Notes under the pieces: generated by a model
What the model was told of the DNA's origin: nothing
Database searches by the model: none
The model's input: only the letters and a program-made list of their open reading frames with translations
Assembly (NCBI GenBank): GCA_017960985.1
Contig: JAGCYD010000048.1
Coordinates: forward strand, 1-64,000
Reading direction: 5' to 3'
From: Bacteroidaceae bacterium
GTDB lineage: Bacteria > Bacteroidota > Bacteroidia > Bacteroidales > Bacteroidaceae
Length of the DNA stretch: 64,000 nt
Part shown: positions 25,166 through 34,670 of the stretch, in pieces
Layout of the letters: each line of letters starts with the position of its first letter
How positions within the stretch are numbered: position 1 is the stretch's first letter
Made by a program: the position numbers and the translations under genes

Positions 25166-26673
25166 AAAGGATTCCCCTTACAATCATATTCTTAACCATG
25201 TGCCTGCCCTTACGGGTTCAAGCAGGCAATCATATTGACGGTATCTATTATACCGCCACGCTACAGGGTAGTATAGGAGCCGACGATGAGAAATCTCCTT
25301 TTTGGCTCACCAATAACCATTACGGATTAGGAAGATTAGAATGTAATGCAGCCCTGTTAAGAGCAAGTATCCAAAGAGATGCCGAAGCAGACAGCCTACG
25401 CAAATGGCGTATCGGCTATGGTGCAGACATTGTCGGAATGGTGAAATACAATGGTCGTGCCTCCAGCAATATTGTCTTGCAACAACTATACACCGATTTT
25501 CAGTTCAAGGGCATCCGTTTAAGCATCGGACAAAAAGAGCGCCCATCGGAATTAAAAAACCAGCATCTTTCCACGGGAGGTATGACTTCAGGCATCAACG
25601 CCCGTCCCCTACCCATGATACGGCTCGAGCTCCCAGATTTCTTGGCAATACCTGGAACTAAAAATTGGCTCGCTATTAAGGCTCATATTGCATATGGTAT
25701 TTACACAGACAACCGTTGGCAAAAAGATTTCACGCACAAAACAAGTCTCTATACGGCCAATTCTCTATACCACTCCAAAGCAGGACTTCTTCGTATCGGG
25801 AATCCCAAGAAATCCCACATGACGGTGACTGCTGGACTTGAAATGAGTTGTCAGTTCGGAGGGGAAGCGTGGAATTTGCGTGATCGCGCAGACCATACTG
25901 GCGATTTCGACTCTCACCAAAAGCTACCACATGGGGGCAAAGCCTTTTGGCATGCTTTCATCCCAGGAGGAAGTGACACAAACGATGGTAATTATGCCAA
26001 TATTGAAGGTAATCAATTAGGCAGTTGGCATCTCCGCCTCGACTTTTATGGAAAAGGTTGGGGAATGAGCCTCTACGCTGAGCATTTCTTCGAAGATCAT
26101 AGCATGCTCTTTTTGCAATACCCTTGGAAAGACATGCTCTATGGAGCAGAGGTCAATTTACCCTCTAACCCCGTCGTTTCTTCTATGGTTTATGAATACT
26201 TACGGACAGCAGACCAAAGCGGTCCTATCTACCATGACGCCAACGCCATATTACCAGAACAAGTCAGCGCGGTAGATAATTATTACAACCATCACATTTA
26301 TGGAGGATGGCAACATGCCGGATTCAGTATGGGAAACCCGCTAATTCTATCTCCTTTGTACAATACCAACAAAAAAATAGTCTTCACAGATAATCGTATC
26401 ACTGCTCATCATGTCGGCCTCGAAGGGCATCCATGCAAAGAGGGCTATTATCGCATACTTTTTACTCATGAAAAAAGTTTGGGTACTTATAGTCAGCCCC
26501 ACAACAATCCCCAAAGGGGTAAATTCCTTCTCGTCGAAGGGACCTATTCTCCTCGCCGAGCAAAGGGACTTAGTCTGACCTTCTCTTATGGACAGAATAG
26601 CGGGTCGCTCTTAGGAAACAGCAAGGGAGGAATGCTTACGATTAGCTATCAAGGACAGATGAAGAAAAAATAA
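25162..26673 (+). CDS. Wzi-family capsule assembly outer-membrane protein
   Basis: 503 aa with a signal peptide (MKRIPLTIIFLTMCLPLRVQA). Beta-barrel-type sequence with Bacteroidetes Caps_assemb_Wzi features: SPFWLTNNHYGLGRLE near the mature start, FQFKGIRLSIGQKERPSELKNQHLSTGGM, NWLAIKAHIAYGIYTD, GWGMSLYAEHFFEDHSMLF and a final strand LTISYQGQMKKK. Family members attach or organise exopolysaccharide at the cell surface. Its start overlaps the autokinase stop, consistent with one export operon. Confidence 0.88.
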   Translation: MKRIPLTIIFLTMCLPLRVQAGNHIDGIYYTATLQGSIGADDEKSPFWLTNNHYGLGRLECNAALLRASIQRDAEADSLRKWRIGYGADIVGMVKYNGRASSNIVLQQLYTDFQFKGIRLSIGQKERPSELKNQHLSTGGMTSGINARPLPMIRLELPDFLAIPGTKNWLAIKAHIAYGIYTDNRWQKDFTHKTSLYTANSLYHSKAGLLRIGNPKKSHMTVTAGLEMSCQFGGEAWNLRDRADHTGDFDSHQKLPHGGKAFWHAFIPGGSDTNDGNYANIEGNQLGSWHLRLDFYGKGWGMSLYAEHFFEDHSMLFLQYPWKDMLYGAEVNLPSNPVVSSMVYEYLRTADQSGPIYHDANAILPEQVSAVDNYYNHHIYGGWQHAGFSMGNPLILSPLYNTNKKIVFTDNRITAHHVGLEGHPCKEGYYRILFTHEKSLGTYSQPHNNPQRGKFLLVEGTYSPRRAKGLSLTFSYGQNSGSLLGNSKGGMLTISYQGQMKKK

Positions 26674-26678
26674 GCATC

Positions 26679-27110
26679 ATGAAAAAAGCGACCTATATAA
26701 TACATTGTATTCTATTGATACTCCTTACTTCCCTTTCGAGTTGTGACGAATGGAAATGGGATGAGAACGGAGATCTTGACGGCATGTGGCAAATGACAGA
26801 ATGGCGAGACAAAGCCACAGGAAATATTATCGCTACAAACGAAGATGGCATTTACTATAGTTTCCAGTTAAAACTCATGAAGTTTCAACAAACAGGTTCT
26901 GATACATACCACCTTTCCTATTTCACACATGCCGGCAATCAATTAATCGTTGGAAAGACTATAGTGTGGCCCGATGACGAAGAATGCCCCCTGACTGACC
27001 TTGCCCAATATGGCGTGCCTTCCAACGGGCTTTTCAATATCGATGCGCTCAGTAAGAAGCGAATGCAGCTTAGCACCGATGATGCCAAACTTACCTTCCG
27101 TAAGTATTAA
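26679..27110 (+). CDS. lipocalin-like small lipoprotein
   Basis: 143 aa with lipobox LSSC at residues 20-23 (IHCILLILLTSLSSCDEWKW). The mature domain opens DLDGMWQMTEWRDKATG, the GxW signature of lipocalin-like Bacteroidetes proteins, and ends KRMQLSTDDAKLTFRKY as in that fold. It lies 5 nt after wzi and is probably co-transcribed. Ligand and role are unknown; an accessory of surface polysaccharide assembly is possible. Confidence 0.75.
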   Translation: MKKATYIIHCILLILLTSLSSCDEWKWDENGDLDGMWQMTEWRDKATGNIIATNEDGIYYSFQLKLMKFQQTGSDTYHLSYFTHAGNQLIVGKTIVWPDDEECPLTDLAQYGVPSNGLFNIDALSKKRMQLSTDDAKLTFRKY

Positions 27111-27149
27111 TACAAAAGGCTTATGAGATGACATCTGCCTGCCACGCTC

Positions 27150-27173
27150 CTTGCGTCACAATTGTGACGCAAG
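27150..27173. promoter_or_regulatory. 24-bp perfect palindrome, copy 1
   Basis: Half-site CTTGCGTCACAA followed without spacer by its exact inverse complement TTGTGACGCAAG. An identical copy lies 66 bp further on. It sits in the 217-bp gap between the lipocalin-like gene and the glycosyltransferase gene. As DNA it looks like a high-symmetry operator; as RNA it would form a stem but there is no following T-run, so a terminator is unlikely. Confidence 0.7.
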
Positions 27174-27215
27174 AGATGTGAAGTGTTCCTTTTTCTCAAA
27201 GATAGCTTTTCTCGA

Positions 27216-27239
27216 CTTGCGTCACAATTGTGACGCAAG
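27216..27239. promoter_or_regulatory. 24-bp perfect palindrome, copy 2
   Basis: Identical in all 24 positions to the copy at 27150-27173, centre-to-centre distance 66 bp (about 6.3 helical turns). The flanks differ, so only the palindrome is conserved. It lies 89 bp before the glycosyltransferase ATG. No recognisable -33/-7 promoter was found between it and the gene. Confidence 0.7.
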
Positions 27240-27327
27240 AACAATATATGTAGTATCAACTCAAAAAAATGCTGTTACACACAATTTCCTTACGGTAGTT
27301 GCGTTATATACATATATAAAATAGGGG

Positions 27328-28119
27328 ATGAAGCAAGCGAGGAAGGATTTGGTTTCAGTAATCATGCCGTCGTATAACGCCAGTAGATATATTGGCGCAA
27401 GTATTGATAGTGTCCTAAGCCAAACCTACAGACGGCTTGAGTTGCTTATCACCGACGACAATTCCACCGACCCCGAAACCATAGAACTGCTGAAGGCATA
27501 CGCAGAAAAAGACAAACGCGTACGCATCTTCCTTTTGCCAGAAAACAATGGCCCTGGTTTTGCACGAAACAATAGTATCCGTGAAGCCCGTGGACGATAC
27601 ATTGCTTTCTGCGACAGCGATGACCGTTGGATGCCGGAAAAGTTAGAGAAACAGATTGCCTTCATGCGCAAGCACAAGTATTGCCTGACTTTCAGCAGTT
27701 ATCTGGTTTGCGGTGCAGACGACGAGCAGACAGGTATTGTCATTGCTCCTCGTTCAGTTACCCTTAACGAACTAAAACACGACAACAAGATTGGTTGCTT
27801 AACGGCCATTTATGACACCAAACGCTTTGGAAAGTTCTTCATGCCCACTATTCGCAAGCGTCAGGATTGGGCTTTATTCCTCACCATATTGAAGAAATGC
27901 GAGAGAGCTTACGGGATGATTGAACCACTTGCCATCTATCGCAAGGTTCCCGAATCCGTATCAGCCAACAAACTGAAACTTATTCCTTACAACGCGCGCG
28001 TCTATCAACATATTTTTGGCTATTGCGCCCCCACCTCATACCTCTATCTTTTCTTCATCTTCCTTCCCACCTACTTTACAAAGCGCATGACCAACTGGAT
28101 TGCCAACCTCTGGCGATAA
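27328..28119 (+). CDS. family 2 glycosyltransferase
   Basis: 263 aa GT-A fold enzyme adding a sugar from a nucleotide donor to the lipid-linked repeat unit. Visible motifs: VSVIMPSYNASRYIGASIDSVLSQTY (residues 10-35), LLITDDNSTDPET, NNGPGFARNNSIREARGRYIAFCDSDDRW (DxD metal site at the end) and KRQDWALFLTIL. The start GTG/ATG context is weak; ATG at 27328 gives the standard GT2 opening. It follows the two palindromes and is followed 1 nt later by the beta-helix gene. Confidence 0.9.
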   Translation: MKQARKDLVSVIMPSYNASRYIGASIDSVLSQTYRRLELLITDDNSTDPETIELLKAYAEKDKRVRIFLLPENNGPGFARNNSIREARGRYIAFCDSDDRWMPEKLEKQIAFMRKHKYCLTFSSYLVCGADDEQTGIVIAPRSVTLNELKHDNKIGCLTAIYDTKRFGKFFMPTIRKRQDWALFLTILKKCERAYGMIEPLAIYRKVPESVSANKLKLIPYNARVYQHIFGYCAPTSYLYLFFIFLPTYFTKRMTNWIANLWR

Positions 28120-28120
28120 T

Positions 28121-30250
28121 ATGTTTTACATCCTCCTTTCTCTATTGGCCTATCTGACTGGCCTTCAGGTACAGCTGAATGAGTTGCGGCTCTTGAGTCG
28201 AGGCTACAACTATCGTATCCAGCCAGCCCAATGGATTACCTATGCGGCAACGCTTTTAGGCATCGGCCTATTCATAACAGACTTGCTTACCATAAGTCCA
28301 CTATCCTGGATAATTCTATGGATTTCTTCTCTCTTAATTACGGCTATCATAGAGTGGATTCTGGCTCGATTGTCCCCCACCCATGCATCCACTTCTTTCT
28401 GTATCCGAATCGCGTTCATCATCACCTTGGGTTATGCGACAGAAAGAATCGGCACTCCTTCTCTCTTTCCTTTTTTCCTCGCAGGATGCTATGTTCGCAA
28501 TTCCCCTTTCGGTGTTGTACACGGGAAACCTCTTTTCATAGCCCATCGATTCCATCGGAAGCCTATAGGTAATGGTGTTCGTCCCCGAACTACACGACAA
28601 GAGGCTACCGCCCTACCACACATTAATGTCACCGAGCACGGAATACTTCCCAACTCTAAAAAAGATGTCATAGATGATGTCCAAGCCTTGATTGACCATA
28701 TTGGAGAACAAGGCGGAGGATGCCTATTTTTTCCAAAAGGGAGGTATCTGTTTAACCTGCACGGGCAGAAACGGTTTCTTCAGATAAACCACTCCCACAT
28801 CACCCTTGAAGGCGAAGCCGATGAACAGGGAAATCTACTAACTGAGTTTGTTAATGGAGGTACGACCATCGAGGGACATCGTAATCCTTGGCTATCCCCA
28901 TTCTTTATTACTACCGGTGAGGCCTTACAGCCCAGCAACCAGTTTTGGGGATTGAACTTCAGGAAACCTCTTCCGACACATAAGGAGAGTAGTTCGCTTT
29001 CCGACCCTGGAAGTGACGGGAAAATACTTACGCCTCCGTTCTTGACCCACATCACTGCCGATGCACCAGCCGGCACTACCCTACTACATGTAAGTGACAG
29101 CAGTCATATAGGCCGATATGTTCTTCTGGGCATGTACAACACGACGCCCGATGGAAATCTCATAAAAGAACTGCTTGGCGTTGAAACATTACGCGAGGAA
29201 TGGCTGACGGCGAGGCGTGCAGGCCCGGAGGAAGCACCTTCCTTCCAATGGTTAGTTGAAGTAAAAAGAATTGTTGATACACAGACGATAGAATTAGCCT
29301 GCCCCTTGTGGCGTGATTGTCTGATGACATACAAACCAGCACTCTTTCATGCTGAAATGCTCGAAGATATCCATATCCGCCATCTCAATATCCACAGCAG
29401 ATGGAATGGATTGTTCCGTCATCACGGGTTCCCCCTCTACTACACAATCGGACAGACACAAGAGATGGATTATGGATGGAACGCCATCAACATGAAACGA
29501 TGCGCCTATTCGTCCGTCGAAGATGTTGAGATTAAAAACTTCACGAATCCCGTCTATGTACAGGATTCTTATGCCGTTGATGTTCATTCTGTGAAAATTA
29601 AAGGCTACGATGGCCATCAGGGTCTCAAAATGTACTGCCATACCAGTAATTGCCACTTCCATCATATTGACTTCTATTGCCACTTTGCCGACATGATGGG
29701 AGGCGAAGGCAATGCCTATGGAAATACCTTCAGCGACATTCGATACCTAAATCCAAATTTCAAGCCCGTTGATTTTGACTTCCATGGTTTCCCGGAAGGC
29801 CCGATGAGTCCGCCTGCCCACAATCTATTTTTCCATATCGAAGGATTCCGTTATATCAAATCGGCAGGAGCTATCCACAACCTGCCCTCCTGTGCTACGC
29901 ACAACGCATGGTCGGACATTGTAACAGAAGGCGAACGCCACGGAGTCCCTCTGTTCTACGCCATGACCTATCGCGTGAAATCTGGCCTGTTCCGTATTAT
30001 CACTGCAGTAGGATTTACGGTGGCAAAAGTACAGAAAAAGAGAAAGTTTAGCCCGTCTTTCCTTCTACGCACTTTCCGCGACAAATTGGCTGACATCGAC
30101 CGTGTAGGCATTCCCCAAAAGGAACACGACCAGTTCTTCCCCTACTCCTTTATTCACAACATCCAGACCACAGCCAACCTGCGACTCATAAAGAACCAAA
30201 CCATTGTGGTCACACAAAAAAGCCTACCCAAAGAAGAACCGGTTCGCTAA
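28121..30250 (+). CDS. membrane-anchored right-handed beta-helix protein
   Basis: 709 aa from MFYILLSLLAYLTG, 1 nt after the glycosyltransferase stop; an overlapping start at 28100 is less likely. Residues about 1-135 contain four to five hydrophobic helices (ITYAATLLGIGLFITDLL, SWIILWISSLLITAIIEWIL, IRIAFIITLGYA, FPFFLAGCYV). The rest looks like a pectate-lyase/glycosyl-hydrolase-28-type beta-helix: DDVQALIDHIGEQGGGCLFFPKGRYLF, the ITLEGE turn, DIHIRHLNIHSRW, SVEDVEIKNF, DVHSVKIKGYDG and CHFHHIDFYC rungs. This entrance motif is typical of polysaccharide lyases and phage depolymerases. The fusion of an integral membrane domain to such a helix is unusual. It may trim or modify the polymer. Its stop overlaps the convergent gene by a few bases. 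Confidence 0.75.
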   Translation: MFYILLSLLAYLTGLQVQLNELRLLSRGYNYRIQPAQWITYAATLLGIGLFITDLLTISPLSWIILWISSLLITAIIEWILARLSPTHASTSFCIRIAFIITLGYATERIGTPSLFPFFLAGCYVRNSPFGVVHGKPLFIAHRFHRKPIGNGVRPRTTRQEATALPHINVTEHGILPNSKKDVIDDVQALIDHIGEQGGGCLFFPKGRYLFNLHGQKRFLQINHSHITLEGEADEQGNLLTEFVNGGTTIEGHRNPWLSPFFITTGEALQPSNQFWGLNFRKPLPTHKESSSLSDPGSDGKILTPPFLTHITADAPAGTTLLHVSDSSHIGRYVLLGMYNTTPDGNLIKELLGVETLREEWLTARRAGPEEAPSFQWLVEVKRIVDTQTIELACPLWRDCLMTYKPALFHAEMLEDIHIRHLNIHSRWNGLFRHHGFPLYYTIGQTQEMDYGWNAINMKRCAYSSVEDVEIKNFTNPVYVQDSYAVDVHSVKIKGYDGHQGLKMYCHTSNCHFHHIDFYCHFADMMGGEGNAYGNTFSDIRYLNPNFKPVDFDFHGFPEGPMSPPAHNLFFHIEGFRYIKSAGAIHNLPSCATHNAWSDIVTEGERHGVPLFYAMTYRVKSGLFRIITAVGFTVAKVQKKRKFSPSFLLRTFRDKLADIDRVGIPQKEHDQFFPYSFIHNIQTTANLRLIKNQTIVVTQKSLPKEEPVR

Positions 30251-31068
30251 GTCTTGGCCACCATTCCGTGGCACGAAGCGAGTAGGCGCGTAAAGTAAAA
30301 ACCAAAATTATAGTCACGAGGATGGCGAAGATATATCCGCGTGTATGCCCATGCCAAACGACTATATTTCCGCACGAGTCCCCACCGCCCCAAACGATGA
30401 AGACTTTGAGCACGCTCGCGTCGATAATAAATGGCATGCGGTGAGGTAAAGCAAACCTTTTTCATTCGGTCGGACATGGTAAACATTAACAACGCGTCCT
30501 GTCCACTCGGGAAACTCACATCAAAACGGCGCTCACCTATGATATCGCGATGAATCATCTTCATCCAAGGCCCTGAAAAGATTTTCTTGGGACGGTAATA
30601 GGGCTGTTCACCCAACGGAGCAAAGCGCTGGTATTCGCGTGAATAGCGAGGATGGTCTTCTACATGCCCATCGTCATAGAACGACAGAAAATTACTCGCA
30701 GACACCACATCGGGACGAGCCAAGGCTAACAGTTCCTCTAAATAAGTGGGAGAAATGCGGTCGTCGTCATCAATAAAGCAGATATACTCCCCCTTGGCAT
30801 TGTCAATCCCCATGTTACGCGACGAACAAGCCGATGCCACGGATGAATAGAGCAGCCGACCATTGTCTAGCATTGCTTTATTCAAGAATTCATAATAGGG
30901 TTCACGCGGACCATTTAGGATAACAAGCACTTCGAACTTCTCGGGAGCGAGAGTCTGTTGCCGAAGGGACTCTAAGCACTCCAAAGTATAGTTTTGAGGA
31001 CAATAGGATGGGATAACAACGCTTACTTTTAATTTTTCGCTCTCTCCTTCAAAATATCTGCTTTCCAT
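30247..31068 (-). CDS. family 2 glycosyltransferase
   Basis: 273 aa from MESRYFEGESEKLK (a start six codons earlier is also open). GT-A motifs: KVSVVIPSYCPQNYTLECLESLRQQTL, FEVLVILNGPRE, ASACSSRNMGIDNAKGEYICFIDDDDR (DxD), and SGQDALLMFTMSD in the acceptor half. The C-terminus carries an amphipathic, positively charged region (LGRWGLVRKYSRLAWAYTRIYLRHPRDY) that may bind the membrane. It overlaps the upstream glycosyltransferase gene by 20 nt and converges tail-to-tail on the beta-helix gene. Confidence 0.9.
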   Translation of the reverse strand: MESRYFEGESEKLKVSVVIPSYCPQNYTLECLESLRQQTLAPEKFEVLVILNGPREPYYEFLNKAMLDNGRLLYSSVASACSSRNMGIDNAKGEYICFIDDDDRISPTYLEELLALARPDVVSASNFLSFYDDGHVEDHPRYSREYQRFAPLGEQPYYRPKKIFSGPWMKMIHRDIIGERRFDVSFPSGQDALLMFTMSDRMKKVCFTSPHAIYYRRERAQSLHRLGRWGLVRKYSRLAWAYTRIYLRHPRDYNFGFYFTRLLASCHGMVAKT

Positions 31069-31945
31069 AATACTTGTTGATTGCACTTATCTGCTCATCA
31101 TTTTTGGATTCATCCATGTTAATTCGGAATAGTTCCACATTATTACAACTATACACTGGCAGTATCTTTCCATTCTTGAGTATGATAATTTTCCTACCCG
31201 ACAATCTAGCCATTGCGTTTAGCCAAATATCGTCAGCTATGGGACACAGCCTTATTGCATTGTCAATATCCGTAAGGTCAGCATGGAACCAAGAGGGGCG
31301 AAATAATGTTCCTCCACCCGAACCGAAGAACAGGTCATCCGCCTCACAATAATGGAATTCATAGCACCATTGGTTATATGGTTTTAGACTACCATCTTCG
31401 TTATGTCCTATGTGACGACCAAAATTACAAATCACAGCATTAGGAGCCTTTTGGTGCGCTTCCATCACATGTTCTATAAGATGGGTATCGTAATATATAT
31501 CATCGTCAATGAGGAACACCAATGCATCAGGGGATTCTTTCGATATATAATAGTACTTCTTATGAGAACGGATATCACCCTCTACCATGCGAATTTCAAA
31601 TTGATCACTTTGGCGACTACGGAGCGACTGTGGTATGCTGTCTTCATTAGGGAACTGTTCCTTCGACAACCATAATAGAATCTTTTCAGGACGAACAGTC
31701 TGATGTAGCATACATTCCACTACTTGCCACACATTATCAATGCGTGCAGGGAACGATGTTAAAGAAACAATTATCCGAGCATACGGCTTAGATACAACTG
31801 GACTCGGTTTTGCCAGATATCGTGGTAAGATAAGCCTCGCACCATATCGCACTGCGACCCGAAATGGTGTTAAAACCCTCATAGGCACCGACGGATAATT
31901 ATGAAGTGGAGCATATAATTTGACAAAGAAATCCAATACATTCAT
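31049..31945 (-). CDS. putative GT-A glycosyltransferase
   Basis: 298 aa. The segment RIIVSLTSFPARIDNVWQVVECMLHQT, then KILLWLSKEQFPN and ALVFLIDDDIYYD (DDD metal site) are typical of small GT-A glycosyltransferases found in Bacteroidetes polysaccharide loci. FGSGGGTLFRPSWF and PIADDIWLNAMARLSG supply the acceptor/catalytic part. The sugar is unknown. It overlaps the downstream glycosyltransferase by 20 nt and follows the polymerase gene by 14 nt, so the three are co-transcribed. Confidence 0.82.
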   Translation of the reverse strand: MNVLDFFVKLYAPLHNYPSVPMRVLTPFRVAVRYGARLILPRYLAKPSPVVSKPYARIIVSLTSFPARIDNVWQVVECMLHQTVRPEKILLWLSKEQFPNEDSIPQSLRSRQSDQFEIRMVEGDIRSHKKYYYISKESPDALVFLIDDDIYYDTHLIEHVMEAHQKAPNAVICNFGRHIGHNEDGSLKPYNQWCYEFHYCEADDLFFGSGGGTLFRPSWFHADLTDIDNAIRLCPIADDIWLNAMARLSGRKIIILKNGKILPVYSCNNVELFRINMDESKNDEQISAINKYYGKQIF

Positions 31946-31959
31946 ATTTTCGGCAATAT

Positions 31960-33174
31960 TTATATGGCACCATTGTTATATCGCGAATCTACATAAACAT
32001 ACGCTGAAGCCATATACATCCAAGTAGTAGCTTTCATTATATAATTACTATCAATAACACCAGCAAGAACGACCACCACCGCACAGAAAAGTAACATATT
32101 ACGATTATAAGATGTTCCACGGCGCAAGCTAATATACGCCAAATGTACAAACATTCCTACGAAACCGATGGCTACAGGCAAGCCGAACAAGACCAGTGTT
32201 TCAAGCAGAAGGTTATGAGGAGCGGGAGGATCCACATTATATACATCATTCATAATGGGTTCATAATTGCCGATGCCAATGCCTAACCCATAACTATCCA
32301 TCAGGGCATGAATACCCTGAACGATGTTTTCCACTCGCCCTGTATCCTCCATTCCCTGAACAGAGAAACGCTCCATGATGAGTAAAAAGAGTTCACCAAG
32401 GTAATAGACGAACGCCCCCATCACAATAATAAGGATAGTGATGAGTAATATGCGGTTACGCCCCATACGATAGTAGGCATAGCAGTATGTGGCCATCATC
32501 AGCATCATACACAATATGGCTCCACGGGAAGCATTGGCCACAATGATAAGCGTAACCATCAGCATCAACACAAGTCCCACTATCTTCTCTAAACTATTAC
32601 GGGGGTACAAATTGCACATAAACAGACTGGGAAGTCCCCAACAGAGCATTGTATTGTAACTATTCAAGTTACCAAAGGTCACCGAGGCAAAAGGACGACT
32701 GACATGAATGCCATTCATATACAGGGTTTCGCCCGTATCCTGGAAGGAGATTGGCAAGTGAAAATCCGTCAGAAACTCATAAAGGGCAACCGGGATAGAA
32801 AGGAGTATAAATACCAACCATCCATATTTGATGGCTTGCTGCGGATGTGACGCCCTGTTTGCAGCCCATAGTATCTCCAAGAATCCCAATGTATGTACCA
32901 GCAGATAAATAATATGTTTGAGACTCTCTACCTCATCCACAGCCTTGTAGAAGAAAGAAACAGCCCACAGCCACCAGAAAAGAAGAAAGAAACACTCGTA
33001 GCGGTAGTAGTAAATGCTCTTGTGAGGACGCATAAAAGCATCGGCCACCATTATTGGTGAAAGAGCAATGATAAGCAATCGCACTGGCTGTGCACCATTA
33101 CCTATTAGACCGAAGATTAGCGAAACTATCAGTCCGAACAAAATAAAGTCGTATATATATTTGCTCAGTTTCAT
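31960..33174 (-). CDS. O-antigen ligase/polymerase-like membrane protein (Wzy)
   Basis: 404 aa with about ten TM helices and a large periplasmic loop between roughly residues 275 and 330 (MERFSVQGMEDTGRVENIVQGIHALMDSYGLGIGIGNYEP), which ends in APHNLLLETLVLFGLPVAIGFVG. The PHNxxLE-like motif is the Wzy_C (O-antigen ligase/polymerase) hallmark. It probably polymerises repeat units in the periplasm. The start overlaps the flippase stop (ATGA at 33171-33174). Confidence 0.87.
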   Translation of the reverse strand: MKLSKYIYDFILFGLIVSLIFGLIGNGAQPVRLLIIALSPIMVADAFMRPHKSIYYYRYECFFLLFWWLWAVSFFYKAVDEVESLKHIIYLLVHTLGFLEILWAANRASHPQQAIKYGWLVFILLSIPVALYEFLTDFHLPISFQDTGETLYMNGIHVSRPFASVTFGNLNSYNTMLCWGLPSLFMCNLYPRNSLEKIVGLVLMLMVTLIIVANASRGAILCMMLMMATYCYAYYRMGRNRILLITILIIVMGAFVYYLGELFLLIMERFSVQGMEDTGRVENIVQGIHALMDSYGLGIGIGNYEPIMNDVYNVDPPAPHNLLLETLVLFGLPVAIGFVGMFVHLAYISLRRGTSYNRNMLLFCAVVVVLAGVIDSNYIMKATTWMYMASAYVYVDSRYNNGAI

Positions 33175-34622
33175 CTTCTATGGAGAACTTTATTCAGACA
33201 AAAATTGCGTATCTCCATGAACTCCGTCTGGCCTGTCAATGTATATACCGCGACATACAACAACATGCCAATCAGAAGCTGGAGAAAAATCATAAGCAAG
33301 TAGGGCAACCCTGTCAGTGTCAAGGTCCATACAGCCAGTGAAATACCGATAGAAGTAAAAAATATCGGACAGAGGTCCTTTATCTGTTTCCACGAACCAT
33401 ATCCTATCAAAGACTCCGTGTACCAATTATTGACAAAGAACTCCACATAGTAATATACAACCGCAGCCCATATCATGAACTGTAGTTCGAAGAAAAAGCC
33501 TACTACAATAACGGGGATGAACAATATTTTTTTGACAATCTCCAATTTTAGGAACAAGTCGCTTCGCTTTCTTATACTCAGTATATTAAGGTTTAATTGA
33601 TGCAGCGGATAGAGAGCGGCATAGAGACTCATAATCTGGAGCAGATAGACCGAAGGAAGCCACTTTTCGCCAATGAGGGTAACAACAAGGGGCTTAGCAA
33701 TAGCAGACAGGCCAAACACAGCGGCAAAATTAATCATTCCGATATAGAGCGTCATCTTCCGATAGGAATGGCGAAAACGAGTCTCATCATCTTGCACTAG
33801 GCTCAGAGAAGAGAGTGACACTCGCTTTACTATCTGTCCGAAATTGTTACTGAAGATAATATTGAACTGGTCAGCACGATTATAATAACCGAGTTCACGA
33901 ATCGTGTACATTTTCCCAATAACAGCCAAAAACATATCCTTGTAGAGGGAATTTATCACATTGGCCGCGAGTATCTTCGACCCGAAACCAAATAAATCCC
34001 TGAAACTCTTCTTAGAGAAGCGTAGAGTCGGCATCCAATGGTTGGCAATCCATAGTCCCATCATCATGATGAACTGGCGGGACATCTGCTGAACGGCCAA
34101 AGCCCAAATACCACCACCATGATAGGCTATTGTAATACCAATGGCTCCACTGGTAATGGAACTGACAAGTGAAACATAGGCCTGAGAACGAAAATCGAGC
34201 CGCTTAACGAGTATTGTCTTCTGAATCAAGCTGCAAGCATTAAACAGCAGAATTATGCTCATTATAGGGAGTACCTGTGCGAGCACGGGTTGCGCAAAGA
34301 AGTTGGCAATAAACTCCGATGTGAGGCAAAGTAGTGCTATCAGTATGCCCGACACCAAAACATTGACATGGAAGACCGTGTTATAGTCATTTTCATCGGC
34401 ATCGGGCTTGCGTATAAGGGCCGTGGCGAAACCACCGTCGATAACGGTAATGGAGAGATTGATGAAGATGGTTATGATTCCAAGTATGCCAAACTCTACA
34501 GGAGACAGCATACGGGCAAGCACAAGTCCTACAAGAAAAGTCACCCCCGAATTGGCAATGTTATCCAGCAAAGCCCATTTCATGCCGTTGAATGTCTTCT
34601 TCTTCAGGGATTCTTTCTCCAT
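33171..34622 (-). CDS. Wzx-type oligosaccharide flippase
   Basis: 483 aa, about 14 TM helices, MOP/polysaccharide-synthase superfamily, moving lipid-linked repeat units across the inner membrane. Opening MEKESLKKKTFNGMKWALLDNIANSGVTFLVGLVLARMLSPVEFG and the GGGIWALAVQQMSRQFIMM and ILAANVINSLYKDMFLAVIGKMY segments resemble WzxC/RfbX-like proteins. ATG at 34622 is preferred over an upstream GTG at 34631. A gap of 48 nt separates it from the Wzz gene upstream. Confidence 0.92.
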   Translation of the reverse strand: MEKESLKKKTFNGMKWALLDNIANSGVTFLVGLVLARMLSPVEFGILGIITIFINLSITVIDGGFATALIRKPDADENDYNTVFHVNVLVSGILIALLCLTSEFIANFFAQPVLAQVLPIMSIILLFNACSLIQKTILVKRLDFRSQAYVSLVSSITSGAIGITIAYHGGGIWALAVQQMSRQFIMMMGLWIANHWMPTLRFSKKSFRDLFGFGSKILAANVINSLYKDMFLAVIGKMYTIRELGYYNRADQFNIIFSNNFGQIVKRVSLSSLSLVQDDETRFRHSYRKMTLYIGMINFAAVFGLSAIAKPLVVTLIGEKWLPSVYLLQIMSLYAALYPLHQLNLNILSIRKRSDLFLKLEIVKKILFIPVIVVGFFFELQFMIWAAVVYYYVEFFVNNWYTESLIGYGSWKQIKDLCPIFFTSIGISLAVWTLTLTGLPYLLMIFLQLLIGMLLYVAVYTLTGQTEFMEIRNFCLNKVLHRR

Positions 34623-34670
34623 TTCTCGCACGCGTAGTTATATTATGTATATAACATAAATAAGGAAGTC

